Below, piece after piece: positions 8,632 through 17,502 of a DNA stretch of 64,000 nucleotides. Within the stretch, counting starts at the first letter, position 1. Each line of letters begins with the position of its first letter. Location of the stretch: assembly GCA_007745835.1 (NCBI GenBank), contig CP036424.1, positions 638,501 through 702,500 of the forward strand. Reading direction: 5' to 3'. Source of the stretch: Planctomycetes bacterium MalM25. Its GTDB lineage: Bacteria; Planctomycetota; Planctomycetia; Pirellulales; Lacipirellulaceae. The position numbers and the translations under genes are program-made. The notes below the pieces were generated by a model that was given only the letters and a program-made list of their open reading frames with translations, ran no database searches and was not told the origin of the DNA.

Positions 8632-10641
8632 TCAGTCGGAGAGCGCCGCTTCCAGGGCGGATCGCGCCTCGGCGACCAAGTCCTCGTCGTGCGGCTTATC
8701 GACGGGCTCCTCGAGCGTGGCCTCCGATTGCGGCGTGATCGACGCGGCGGCGAGCTTCTGCTTGACCAGCTCCGCGACGCTCAGCCCCGAGGTCTCCGCG
8801 TCGAACGTCGGATCGTTTGGCGCTTCTCCGCGTTTCTCCTTGGCGGCGCCTGAGATCTGGTCGGCGAGCTGAGCCTGCAGGGCCGAGGTGTCGAGCGCCG
8901 GCATCGCGGGCGCCGCCGGGGGGGCGGGCTCCTCGGCTTCGGCGGCGAGCGCCTCGCTCGCCTGTCCGAGATCGGCCTCTTCGAGCGAAGGCGGCGTCAG
9001 CGTCGGCGCTGCGGTTTCGACGGACTCCACGCTGGGGGCCTCGTCGGTTTCGGGGAGTTCGGGTTCACGCTCGGGGTCGGCGCCCGCCGGATCGGTCTCC
9101 TCAGGCTCGTTCTCGGGCTCGGCGACCTCACCGTGGATCGCCTCGTCGGCGTCGGAGACCATGTCGAGGATCGTCTCGGCGACGGTCTCGGCGGCCTGGT
9201 CTTCGTCCATCGCGACGGCGGTTTCCGTGGCCGGCTCCTCGGTCACAGCGACCTCGGGGCTCTCGACGCTCGGCGCGGCCTCTTCAACGACCTCGCCCTC
9301 GGCGGTTTCTGTTTCCGCAACGGGCTCTGGCTCGGCCGGGGTCTCTTCAACGAGGGCGACCTCCTCAGAGACCGCCTCGACAACCGCGGTCGTCTCTTCC
9401 GGCGCCACCTCAGCGACGGCCTCTTCGATGACCGGCGTGGCTTCGGCGGTCGCCTCCTCGGCTCCGTCGGCGAAGGCCTCCGGGTGGTGCTCGACGAACT
9501 CGGGCACGTGCGACACCGGCTCAAGCCGGTCGAAGACGCCCTCGCCGATCTCGTCCGCCTTGCGGTCGCCGAAGCTGATGCCCAGGGCGCGGGCCGCCTG
9601 CACGGCGGGGCCGTGCGCATCGACCTGACGCAGCTCGTTGACCGCCTCCATGATGGGGACGCTAGTCATCTCGGGCGGGCGGCTGCAAATCATTTCGCCA
9701 AAGCGCCCTTCCTTTACCAGACGCACCGCGTGGGCGCCGAACTGGGTGGCGAGGACCCGGTCGAACGTGGTCGGTTTGCCCCCGCGCTGCAGGTGCCCCA
9801 GCACGCAGAGGCGCGCCTCGCGGTGCAGGCGGTTCTGAATCTCCTCGGTGACCGCGCGGCCGACGCCGCCCAGCTTCATCTGCTGGCCGCTGCGCTGTTC
9901 ACCGACGAGCTCGCCGCTAGGCAGCTCAGCGCCCTCCGCGACAACGATCAGCGTGAACTTCTTGCCCTGGCTCTCGCGGTGCAGGATCTTGTGGCAGAGG
10001 TCGTCGTAGTTCCATTCGATCTCGGGGATGAGGATCACGTCGCCGCCGCCCGCGATGCCCGCGTGCAGGGCGATCCAACCGGCGTGGCGGCCCATGACCT
10101 CGAGCACCATGATCCGCTCGTGGCTGGATCCCGTGGTGTGCAGGCGGTCGAGCGCGTCGGTCGCGCACTCGATGGCGCTGTCGAAGCCGAAGGTGAACGC
10201 GGTGGCCGACAGGTCGTTGTCGATCGTCTTGGGGACGCCGACGACCGGGATGCCCTGTTCGTGGAACTGCTGAGCGACCGCGAGCGAGCCGTCCCCGCCG
10301 ACGCAGATCAGGCCGTCGATGCCGAGCTGGTCGATCGTCTGCTTGACGCCCTCGACGAGCCGCGGCTCGAGCTCCTGGCGGTCCTGCACGCCGACCGTGG
10401 CGGCGAAACGCCCCTTGTTGGTCGAGCCGAGGATCGTGCCCCCTTGGTTGAGGATGCCGCGGGTGCTGTCGGGGGTGAGGTGAACGTACTGGACCGGGTC
10501 GTAGAGACCCTCGTAACCCTTCAGGAAGCCGACGCAGTCGTACCCGAGCTGGTGCGACGCCTTCACGGCTCCGCGGATCACCGCGTTGAGGCCCGGGCAG
10601 TCTCCGCCCGAGGTGAGGATGCCAATGCGTTTCTTGCTCAT
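8632..10641 (-). CDS. pfkA: ATP-type 6-phosphofructokinase with a long acidic C-terminal extension
   Basis: Catalyses fructose-6-phosphate to fructose-1,6-bisphosphate in glycolysis. Residues 1 to about 375 are a complete PFK domain: ILTSGGDCPGLNAVIRG at the start, the nucleotide loop VGGDGS, the substrate motif PKTIDNDL, and MGRHAGWIAL. Glycine in GGDG points to ATP rather than pyrophosphate as donor, while Lys in PKTIDND is the residue seen in the pyrophosphate/group III lineage, so donor choice is not certain. Residues from about 380 to 669 form an uninterrupted tail of Glu, Ala, Pro, Val and Thr ending in a short predicted amphipathic stretch (LSVAELVKQKLAAA). Usual PFKs are 320-420 residues. 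The start at 10641 (MSKKRIGIL) fits the family; an upstream frame to 10701 adds a non-conserved leader. Confidence 0.93.
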   Translation of the reverse strand: MSKKRIGILTSGGDCPGLNAVIRGAVKASHQLGYDCVGFLKGYEGLYDPVQYVHLTPDSTRGILNQGGTILGSTNKGRFAATVGVQDRQELEPRLVEGVKQTIDQLGIDGLICVGGDGSLAVAQQFHEQGIPVVGVPKTIDNDLSATAFTFGFDSAIECATDALDRLHTTGSSHERIMVLEVMGRHAGWIALHAGIAGGGDVILIPEIEWNYDDLCHKILHRESQGKKFTLIVVAEGAELPSGELVGEQRSGQQMKLGGVGRAVTEEIQNRLHREARLCVLGHLQRGGKPTTFDRVLATQFGAHAVRLVKEGRFGEMICSRPPEMTSVPIMEAVNELRQVDAHGPAVQAARALGISFGDRKADEIGEGVFDRLEPVSHVPEFVEHHPEAFADGAEEATAEATPVIEEAVAEVAPEETTAVVEAVSEEVALVEETPAEPEPVAETETAEGEVVEEAAPSVESPEVAVTEEPATETAVAMDEDQAAETVAETILDMVSDADEAIHGEVAEPENEPEETDPAGADPEREPELPETDEAPSVESVETAAPTLTPPSLEEADLGQASEALAAEAEEPAPPAAPAMPALDTSALQAQLADQISGAAKEKRGEAPNDPTFDAETSGLSVAELVKQKLAAASITPQSEATLEEPVDKPHDEDLVAEARSALEAALSD

Positions 10642-10944
10642 CTGACGGGTTCGCTCATCTGAAGGAGGCGTGGCGGCGCGCTCGAGGGGGGAGCGCAGCA
10701 CGCGGCGCGCAATGCCAGTTTCTCGGCAAAGCTAGGTCACACCCCGTGGCGTGCGGGGCGGAGCCTGAGAGAACTTCCCACACGCCGATCGATCGTCATG
10801 AGCGTCACCATCGGTCCCCCTCCCCCGGGGGTTGGACGCGGCGGTCTTGATCTGGAGGCGAACCGCCATTGCGGCTAGAAGAACGATAGGCGTCAGTTAG
10901 CGCGCCGGCCCGGACCGATAGCGGCGCCAGCGTCTCCCCCTGCC
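10642..10944. other. 303-bp divergent intergenic region
   Basis: Lies between the minus-strand phosphofructokinase gene and the plus-strand glycan gene, so it must hold promoters for both. I see no clear hairpin or operator. A C/G run near 10821-10838 is the only sequence oddity. Confidence 0.55.
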
Positions 10945-11928
10945 ATGAAGAGCACGATGCGATTCATCACCGTCACCCCCGCCGGCCGCCGGCGGTACCT
11001 CGAGGTGCTCACCGAGTACCTGCTCCGCAACCGCCACGAGATCGACGAGCACCATTGGTGGGTGAACACACGCAACCCGGATGACTTGGCCTACCTGCAC
11101 GGGCTGATCGACGAGCACCCCGATTTCTTCAAGCTGGTCGCCAAGCCGATCGACCACACGGCGCGGATCGGGTGGCAGATCTGGCACTACATGAGCGATT
11201 GCGTCGAGCCGGACACCGTCTACCTGCGTTTGGACGACGACATCTGCTATGTGGCGGACGACGCGATCCCGCGAATGCGGGACCACCGCCTCGAGAACCC
11301 GGAGCCCTTCTTGGTGCTCGGGTCGATCGTCAACAACGCGATCTGCTCGCACGCGTACCAGCGGGCGGGCGTCATTCCGCGCTCCTGGGGCGAGGTGCAT
11401 CCGGACTGCCTCGACCCGGTCGGCTGGGGAAGCGGCGCCTTCGCCAAGCGGTTGCACGAGCTCTTCCTGTCCGACCTGGAGTCGGGGCGAGAGGAGCGTT
11501 GGATGAACCAGGACATGTCGTTCGACGGCGTTCGCCGGTTCAGCGTCAACGCGATCTGCTGGCGTGGTGAGGACATGGCCCCGGTCGCCGAACGGGGGCA
11601 CAACCAGATCGACGAGGAGGAATGGCTGACCCAGGTGCTGCCGGCCCGCTACGGCCGTCCGAGCCAGGTCTGCCCCGGCGCCCTCTTCGGTCACTACGCC
11701 TTCTACAGCCAGAGGAAGCGGCTCGACCTGACGGCCCCCGAGCTGCTGGATCGCTACCGCCGACTGGCGATGCGGGAGGCCCCGGCCGGGCTGGTGGATG
11801 GCGCTCGGATCGCCTCGCAACGGGCCTACGGAAAGACGGTTTGGGGCGTCCGGGCGGGCATTCATGCGGCCAAGCACGGAGCCAAACGGCTGCTCGGCCA
11901 GGACGATTCCTCGAACAAGGCGGCCTAG
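10945..11928 (+). CDS. Putative glycosyltransferase-like protein with RLDDDICY motif, family not recognised
   Basis: A 327-residue soluble protein without signal peptide or membrane helix. It begins with a strand-like segment (MRFITVTPAGRRRYLEVL), and D97-D98-D99 in the motif YLRLDDDICY resembles the metal-binding DxD of GT-A glycosyltransferases. Later blocks (WGSGAFAKRL, MNQDMSFDGVRRFSVNAICW, EEEWLTQVLP) look like a conserved enzyme core, but I cannot name the family. It lies next to, and convergent with, the DUF707/Glf genes, which supports a surface-glycan role (inference). A second in-frame ATG at 10957 (MRFITV) could be the true start; neither has a strong ribosome site. Confidence 0.7.
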   Translation: MKSTMRFITVTPAGRRRYLEVLTEYLLRNRHEIDEHHWWVNTRNPDDLAYLHGLIDEHPDFFKLVAKPIDHTARIGWQIWHYMSDCVEPDTVYLRLDDDICYVADDAIPRMRDHRLENPEPFLVLGSIVNNAICSHAYQRAGVIPRSWGEVHPDCLDPVGWGSGAFAKRLHELFLSDLESGREERWMNQDMSFDGVRRFSVNAICWRGEDMAPVAERGHNQIDEEEWLTQVLPARYGRPSQVCPGALFGHYAFYSQRKRLDLTAPELLDRYRRLAMREAPAGLVDGARIASQRAYGKTVWGVRAGIHAAKHGAKRLLGQDDSSNKAA

Positions 11929-12720
11929 CTAGGCCGCTTTGCCCAGCCAGCCGCCGAACCGAGGGCGGTTCCAGCCCTCGGCGCCATCGAGCAGCACGCC
12001 ACGCATCCGCGCGGTCCCTTTCACCAGGGCACGGCGGTAGCGGCGGTTGTGGATGCCGTGCCGGTAGCGGAGGTCGCGGAACTCATCGTTCGGCGTGACC
12101 CCGTCGCCCGTGAGTTGCTTGTAGAGGCTGCCCGTCGCGAGGGGCCGCGTGTGATCGACCGCGACGGCGTCGATGATCGCGATCTCTTCCTCGTCGTAGC
12201 GATGCGACCAGAGCCAATCGAGGCCCCAGGAAGATTTGGTCTCGTGGAAGGTGGGCAGGCACTCCAGCAACGCTTGACGCGTGAACAGGGGGCACATCAC
12301 CTCCACGTACTTCGAGTAGCGGATCTCGAAGCGGCGATCGACCCGCAGCGCGGCGTACGACAGCGCTCCCTGATCGATCGCGGGCTGAGCCACCGAGAGG
12401 TGGTGCTTCTCGAAGAGTTCGAACAGGCGGTTCACCTGCGCCGTGCTGGCGCGGATGTCGTCGTCGGGCAGCCAGACGCGCTCGTACCGCTCAAACAACT
12501 CGTTGAAGTGCGACTCGGCCAGTTCCTTCAGCAGCCAGAACTTGAACCCCTTGTGGGCCAGGTAAAAGTCGGCCTGTTCCTCGTACCGCCCCGGGGTGTC
12601 GCCGTAGTAGACGAGCCCGAGGTCGAAGTCGCGTTCGGCCGGTCCCTCGATCCACGAGGGGTGGACGGAATCGTCACCCACGAACGAGAGCACCAGGTTG
12701 CCGTGATCTTGGCCGGGCAT
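11929..12720 (-). CDS. DUF707 family protein, probable glycosyltransferase
   Basis: The sequence matches the DUF707 pattern: LVLSFVGDDS at the start, FDLGLVYYGD, KFWLLKELAESHF, then the acidic triad in VWLPDDDIRAS, and WGLDWLWSHRY further on. DUF707 proteins are uncharacterised and are thought to be glycosyltransferase-like. The ATG at 12720 is chosen because it begins one base after the TGA of glf (TGATATG), a layout typical of translational coupling. An upstream in-frame start at 12753 would overlap glf. The coupling to a UDP-galactopyranose mutase suggests the protein uses or modifies a galactofuranose-containing glycan; that is inference. Soluble, no signal peptide, 263 residues. Confidence 0.82.
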   Translation of the reverse strand: MPGQDHGNLVLSFVGDDSVHPSWIEGPAERDFDLGLVYYGDTPGRYEEQADFYLAHKGFKFWLLKELAESHFNELFERYERVWLPDDDIRASTAQVNRLFELFEKHHLSVAQPAIDQGALSYAALRVDRRFEIRYSKYVEVMCPLFTRQALLECLPTFHETKSSWGLDWLWSHRYDEEEIAIIDAVAVDHTRPLATGSLYKQLTGDGVTPNDEFRDLRYRHGIHNRRYRRALVKGTARMRGVLLDGAEGWNRPRFGGWLGKAA

Positions 12721-12721
12721 A

Positions 12722-13849
12722 TCAGGCGGACCTGCGGAGGGGCGTCGGGACACCGAGCTCGCGATCGGCTGCGGTGAGGGCTTCGGCGATGACTTGGTGC
12801 ATGTCGTAGTAGCGGTAGCTGCCGAGCCGCCCGCCGAAGAGCACGCCGGGCTTCGTCGTCTTGGCGAGTTGGTTGTACTGCTCGAAGAGGGCCGTGTTGG
12901 CCTCGTCCCGTATCGGGTAGAAGGCCTCCCCCCCCGGCTTGTAGGCCTGCGGGAACTCGCGCGTGATGACGCTGTTCTCGCTTGTCTGCATCGCGAAGTG
13001 CTTGTGTTCGACGGTGCGGGTGTAGGGCACGTTGACGTCGGCCGAATTCACGATCGCGGCCCCCTGATGGTCGCCAGCGACACGCTCGGTTTCGAAGCGA
13101 AGCGAGCGGTACTCCAACGCGCCGAATCGGTAGCCGAAGTACTCGTCGATCTTGCCGGAGTAGACCAAGCGTTCTCCCGCCGCTTCGAGCTCTTTCTGGT
13201 TCTCGAAGAAGTCGACGCCCGTTTGCACCTCGATGTTGTCGTGATCGAGCAGGTTCTCGAACATCGCGGTGTAGCCGTTCTCGGGAATCCCCTGGAAGCG
13301 GTCGTTGAAGTAGCGATCGTCCCAGGTCAGGCGGATCGGGATCCGCCGGATGATCGAAGCGGGCAGGAGCTTGGGGTCGCGTCCCCACTGCTTGGTGGTG
13401 TAGCCCCGGACGAAGATGTCGTAGAGCTCGTGGCCGACCTGAGAGAGGATCCACTCCTCGAGGTTGCTCGGCTGCGAGATCGGCTCGCGCACCTCCGCGA
13501 GCTTCGCCTCGGCTTCGCCCGGCGTGGTCACGCCCCAGAGTTGGTGCAGCGTGAGCAGGTTGATCGGGAAGGAGAACAGGCGTTCCCCGTGCCGGACGAC
13601 GCAGCGATGACGGTACGCGTTCATCGGCGTGAACCGCAGCACGTACTCCCAGACCCGCTCGTTGTTGGTGTGGAAGATGTGCGGCCCGTAGCGGTGGACG
13701 TCGATCCCCTCGACGCGCTCCGAATAGCAGTTGCCCGCGATGTGGGAGCGGCGATCGACGAGCAGAACCCGCTTGCCCGCCTCGGCGGCTTGCCGCGCGA
13801 AGACGCTTCCAAACAGCCCTGCGCCAACAAGGACGTAGTCGTTAGCCAC
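12722..13849 (-). CDS. glf: UDP-galactopyranose mutase
   Basis: Flavoenzyme that converts UDP-galactopyranose to UDP-galactofuranose. The 375 residues show the FAD-binding GxGxxG (GAGLFGSV, from G9), the Glf-typical RSHIAGNCYSE and YGPHIFHT near the N-terminus, NAYRHRCV, YTTKQWGRDP in the middle, and the C-terminal flavin-contact region GVLFGGRLGSYRYYDM with the conserved Arg. Length matches bacterial Glf (365-400). The gene is translationally coupled to the DUF707 gene downstream. Galactofuranose appears in O-antigens, capsules and exopolysaccharides, so the locus probably makes a Galf-bearing surface polymer. Confidence 0.96.
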   Translation of the reverse strand: MANDYVLVGAGLFGSVFARQAAEAGKRVLLVDRRSHIAGNCYSERVEGIDVHRYGPHIFHTNNERVWEYVLRFTPMNAYRHRCVVRHGERLFSFPINLLTLHQLWGVTTPGEAEAKLAEVREPISQPSNLEEWILSQVGHELYDIFVRGYTTKQWGRDPKLLPASIIRRIPIRLTWDDRYFNDRFQGIPENGYTAMFENLLDHDNIEVQTGVDFFENQKELEAAGERLVYSGKIDEYFGYRFGALEYRSLRFETERVAGDHQGAAIVNSADVNVPYTRTVEHKHFAMQTSENSVITREFPQAYKPGGEAFYPIRDEANTALFEQYNQLAKTTKPGVLFGGRLGSYRYYDMHQVIAEALTAADRELGVPTPLRRSA

Positions 13850-13986
13850 CTTGAGACTCCAACCGTGGTGTGGGCGCAGGCCCCCGGGAACGCCGCCTCA
13901 TGCGGCGTTTGAGCTGCGGAGACTAGTAGAAAGCCGACCGAGCTCCAACGCCGAACCGGCGGCGCCGGCGCCGCTGGCGCCACGGG

Positions 13987-14691
13987 TCACGCCCGGGAGG
14001 TCAGGCAACGCCACAGCATGGCGAACTTGCCGCGGGCCTCGGCGAGGTTCGCCTTGGACGAGCCGACCGTCCGGTCGCGGAAGGTGATCGGGTGCTCGGC
14101 GAAGGTGGCGCCCGCGGCCGCCAATCGCCAGACGATCTCTTCCAGGTAGGCGTAGCCGCTGGAGCTGATGCGGCCGAGGTCGATCCTCCCGAGCGCCGAG
14201 GCCCGATAGACCCGGAACGCCCCGCTCGAATCCTTCACGGGCACACGGAGCAGGAACCGCGTGAGCCGGTTCATGACCCGGCTTATCACCCGCCGCGAGA
14301 AGGGCCAGCCCTCGATCTTGCCCCCGGGGGCGTAGCGTGACCCGATGGCGACGTCGCACGACTCGGTCAACGCCAGCAAAGCGGGCAGCTCCTCGGGCGG
14401 GTGGCTCCAGTCGGCGTCCGTGGTGGCGACACGCTCGTACTCCCGCTCCAGCGCCCAGCGGAACGCGGTGATCGTCGCCGAGCCGAGGCCGAGCTTCCCT
14501 TCGCGGTGGATCACCGAGAGCCGCGGGTCGGAGGCGGCCCGCTCGTCGGCCCACCGGCCGGTGCCGTCGGGCGAGTTGTCGTCGATGATCAAGACATCGG
14601 CCTCGGGCAACGCGGCCTCGACCGCATCGACGAGCGTCGGCAGGTTCTCCCGTTCGTTGTAGGTCGCGATGGCGACAAGCGTGCGGTGCAT
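13987..14691 (-). CDS. GT2 polyprenol-phosphate mannose synthase (Dpm1-like)
   Basis: A family-2 glycosyltransferase of 234 residues that matches dolichol/polyprenol-phosphate mannosyltransferases: ATYNERENLPTLV, IIDDNSPDGTG, EGKLGLGSA, and the metal-binding D92-A-D94 in TTDADWSHPPEELP. The core motif SSGAFRVYRASAL and GYAYLEEIVWRL follow. No C-terminal membrane domain is present, so it is the short soluble form. It likely transfers mannose from GDP-mannose to a lipid carrier at the membrane surface for glycan or protein mannosylation; the sugar cannot be proven from sequence. It lies between glf and the epimerase, all on the minus strand, with gaps of 137 and 78 bp. Confidence 0.88.
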   Translation of the reverse strand: MHRTLVAIATYNERENLPTLVDAVEAALPEADVLIIDDNSPDGTGRWADERAASDPRLSVIHREGKLGLGSATITAFRWALEREYERVATTDADWSHPPEELPALLALTESCDVAIGSRYAPGGKIEGWPFSRRVISRVMNRLTRFLLRVPVKDSSGAFRVYRASALGRIDLGRISSSGYAYLEEIVWRLAAAGATFAEHPITFRDRTVGSSKANLAEARGKFAMLWRCLTSRA

Positions 14692-14769
14692 CGCCAGATG
14701 ATGGACTGCGTCGAACGGCGCGTCGAGCGCCTGCTGGCGAGATCATCGGTGGAGAGGCCGGGCGGCCGC

Positions 14770-15711
14770 TCACGCGCCCGCGATCGACTTGTAGTATTCG
14801 ATCGAGCGCTTGAGCCCCTCGGCGAAGGGGACCTTGGGCTCGTAGCCCAGTAGTTGGCGCGCCCGGGTGATGTCCGCCAGGCTCTCGCGCACGTCGCCGA
14901 CGCGGGCCTCAGCGAAGACCGGCTCGAGGTCGGTCCCCGCGGCGGCGTTGATCGCGGCGATCAGGTCAAGGAGCGTCGTGTGACGCCCGGTCGCCACGTT
15001 GAGGACTTGGCCGTTCGCCTCGGGAGCGTCCGCGGCGAGCAGGTTCGCCTGGACCACGTCCTCGACGAACACGAAGTCGCGGCTCTGCATGCCGTCGCCG
15101 AAGACGGTCGGCCGCTCGCCGGCGATCATCTTCGTCACGAAGATCGGGATCACCGCCGAGTACTCGCTCTGCGGGTCCTGCCTCGGTCCGAAGACGTTGA
15201 AGTACCGCAGCGCGACCGCCTCCAGGTCGAACGACTCCGCGAACGCCTGGCAGTACAGTTCGCTCGCGATCTTCGAGGCCGCGTAGGGCGAGAGCGGATC
15301 GACCGGGTCGGTCTCACGCTTCGCCGCGAAGGGCCGGTCGCCGTACGCGGCGGCCGAGGCGGCCATCACCACGCGGCGGGCGCCCCGCCGGCGGGCGGCG
15401 TCGAGCACGTTGACCGTGCCGGTCATGCACGCGGCGTGCGATTCGAGTGGCGTCCTCTGGCTGGCGGGCACCGAGGCCATCGCCGCCTCGTGGTAGACGA
15501 CCTCCACGCCCTCGGTCGCGGCGAAGACCGCGTCCGGGTCGGCGACGTCGCCCTCGACCAGCTCGACGCGATCGCCCAGGTGCGCGAGGTTCTTCTTGTA
15601 GCCCGAGACCAGGCTGTCGAGCACGCGCACCCGGTCGCCCCGTTCGACGAGCGCCGTTGCCAGATGCGAGCCGATAAAACCGGCGCCGCCGGTGACCAAG
15701 TAGGTGCTCAT
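14770..15711 (-). CDS. NAD-dependent UDP-sugar 4-epimerase (extended SDR)
   Basis: Extended short-chain dehydrogenase of 313 residues. It has the Rossmann motif TGGAGFIGSH (7-16), S119 in AASAAAYGD, the catalytic pair Y143-xxx-K147 in SPYAASK, and RYFNVFGPRQDP with SRDFVFVEDVV further on. These features place it with UDP-glucose/UDP-GlcNAc 4-epimerases of the GalE/WbpP kind. It would supply UDP-Gal or UDP-GalNAc, and UDP-Gal is the substrate of Glf downstream, so the two genes form a logical pathway (inference). The exact sugar cannot be read from sequence. The ATG at 15711 begins directly at the Rossmann fold. Confidence 0.88.
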   Translation of the reverse strand: MSTYLVTGGAGFIGSHLATALVERGDRVRVLDSLVSGYKKNLAHLGDRVELVEGDVADPDAVFAATEGVEVVYHEAAMASVPASQRTPLESHAACMTGTVNVLDAARRRGARRVVMAASAAAYGDRPFAAKRETDPVDPLSPYAASKIASELYCQAFAESFDLEAVALRYFNVFGPRQDPQSEYSAVIPIFVTKMIAGERPTVFGDGMQSRDFVFVEDVVQANLLAADAPEANGQVLNVATGRHTTLLDLIAAINAAAGTDLEPVFAEARVGDVRESLADITRARQLLGYEPKVPFAEGLKRSIEYYKSIAGA

Positions 15712-15748
15712 AAAGCGAACTCTAGCACGCGGGCGTGGCGCTGCCCGC

Positions 15749-17305
15749 TCAGCCCTGGCGGAGGTTGGCGAACAGGTCGGCGTAGTCCTGCCGGTGGGCG
15801 GCCGGAGCGGGCGTCGCTTCCTCCGAATCGACGACCAGGATGTCGTCCACTTCCTGCTGGGTCACCGTATCGTCGTTAGCGTTCTGAAGCACCGCCTCGG
15901 AATCGTCGGCGAGCGATTCGACGGTCTCGAGCGCCTGGTACGCCTTCTCCAGGTCGGTCGGCTTGTCGCTCACGACTTCGGGCGCTGCCGGGATGACGCG
16001 CTCGTGGTCCGCGTACGGATCCAGGACGATCTCTTCCTCGTCGAACGACTCGTTGAACGGGTCCGGAGTCGGGGCCGGTTCGACTTGGGCGGCGGGCTGC
16101 TCTTCGTCGATCTCGTAGGGCTCGTCGTCGGTGAGCTCTTTGATCAGGTCGTCGAGGTGCTCGTCGGCGTCGATCGTCTCTTCCGCGACGGTCGGGAAGG
16201 CGAAGGCGACGGGGCCCTCGTCCTCGTCTTCGGTGGTGGGTGGAGCGGCGGGGGTCGGCAGGTCGTGCAGCTTGTCGCCCGCGTCCCACACGCCGCCGCG
16301 GGCGGCGATCTCGGCGGTGAGGGCGGTGACCGCCTCGGCCTCCGCTTGCAGGGCGTCCGCCTCCTCGTCGTCGAGCATACCGAACTCGATGCCCGGGTCC
16401 TCCGCGGCGAGGGCGCTCTCGGTGACCGCCGTCAGGCCGGGCGACGAAGCGGCCGCCAGCGGCGCGCTGGCCGGCGCCTGCCACGGCGCGGCGAGGCGGT
16501 GCAGGTCGGACCAGGCGTCGCCGATCGACTGACGGTCGATCGCCACGTCTCCCCGCTCGGCGGCGAGCGTCAGCGCGCGATCGGCGACCTGGTTGATCAG
16601 GCGTGGCAGGCCGTCGCTCGCTTGAGCGAGCGCTTCGTAGGCGTCGGCCGCGAGGATGCGATCCGCGTCTCCGCCCGCCGCGGCGACATGCGCTCGAACG
16701 TATTGTCCGATTTCCTCACGCGTGAGCGGCTCCAGGTAACAACGGGCCGCGATCCGCTGGCTGAACGCTTCGAGCGACGGGTCGGTGAACGACTCGTCCA
16801 GCGAGTGCGCGCCGGCGAGCACGAGCCTGAGGCGGGGCGCGCCGTCGAGGGCGATGTTGGTCAGCAGACGCAGCTCCTCGAGCAAGCGAGTCGGCAGGGT
16901 CTGCGCTTCATCAACGAGCAAAGCCACGCCCGCGCCGGTCTCGGATTGGTCGAGCAGCAGGTCGGTGAGCGACAGCCGCAGCTCCCCCTCTTCGCGATCG
17001 CGGTACGGTCCGCCCAGACCGTGGAGGATCGCTTGCAGCAGGGCCCGGCGGGTGCAGAGTTGGGTGCTCGCGAGCCGGACCACGTGCAGCTTGCCCGCCA
17101 GGTCGTTGGCGAGCACATCGATGAGCATCGACTTCCCCACCCCCGGGGCGCCCAGCAACAGAGCCGGGCCGTCGCCACGGAGCAGGCACTGACCGAGCCG
17201 CTGGCGGGCCGCTTCGCTCGTCGACGAGCCGAAGTACCTGTCTAAACGCGGGTGGGCCGGGAACGCACGCGAGGCGGTGTTGCTGGCGGGCGAGGGCGAC
17301 GGCAT
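15749..17305 (-). CDS. ExeA/GspA-like AAA ATPase with acidic C-terminal extension
   Basis: A P-loop ATPase resembling ExeA/GspA and MshM-type proteins: Walker A GAPGVGKSML (about 51-60), Walker B GVALLVDEAQTL, sensor segment LRLVLAGAHSLDE, LEPLTREEIGQYVRAH, and SDGLPRLINQVADRAL near residue 275. Residues from about 310 to 518 are acidic and low in complexity (Glu, Asp, Ala, Pro). Relatives help insert secretion or pilus assemblies across peptidoglycan, or work with polysaccharide export. No transmembrane helix is obvious here. The ATG at 17305 has GGAG upstream; an earlier in-frame start at 17437 would add 44 residues without a ribosome site. The position after the glycan genes hints at surface-polymer export (inference). 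Confidence 0.8.
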   Translation of the reverse strand: MPSPSPASNTASRAFPAHPRLDRYFGSSTSEAARQRLGQCLLRGDGPALLLGAPGVGKSMLIDVLANDLAGKLHVVRLASTQLCTRRALLQAILHGLGGPYRDREEGELRLSLTDLLLDQSETGAGVALLVDEAQTLPTRLLEELRLLTNIALDGAPRLRLVLAGAHSLDESFTDPSLEAFSQRIAARCYLEPLTREEIGQYVRAHVAAAGGDADRILAADAYEALAQASDGLPRLINQVADRALTLAAERGDVAIDRQSIGDAWSDLHRLAAPWQAPASAPLAAASSPGLTAVTESALAAEDPGIEFGMLDDEEADALQAEAEAVTALTAEIAARGGVWDAGDKLHDLPTPAAPPTTEDEDEGPVAFAFPTVAEETIDADEHLDDLIKELTDDEPYEIDEEQPAAQVEPAPTPDPFNESFDEEEIVLDPYADHERVIPAAPEVVSDKPTDLEKAYQALETVESLADDSEAVLQNANDDTVTQQEVDDILVVDSEEATPAPAAHRQDYADLFANLRQG

Positions 17306-17502
17306 GGTGGCGGGCTCCGGTACGGCGATCGGCTTGGCGTCGGCGCACGCTCGGCGCAATACGCTCAACCGTCCTTGCCATCGGCGCTCGGCGGGCTCCT
17401 GCTTCACTCCGACGCCAGAAGCTGTGCCGGCAAGCATCGAAGCGGCCGGCCTGTATACTGCTAGCAGTGAAGGTTGTCGTCATACGCTCCCCGATGTTGT
17501 CC

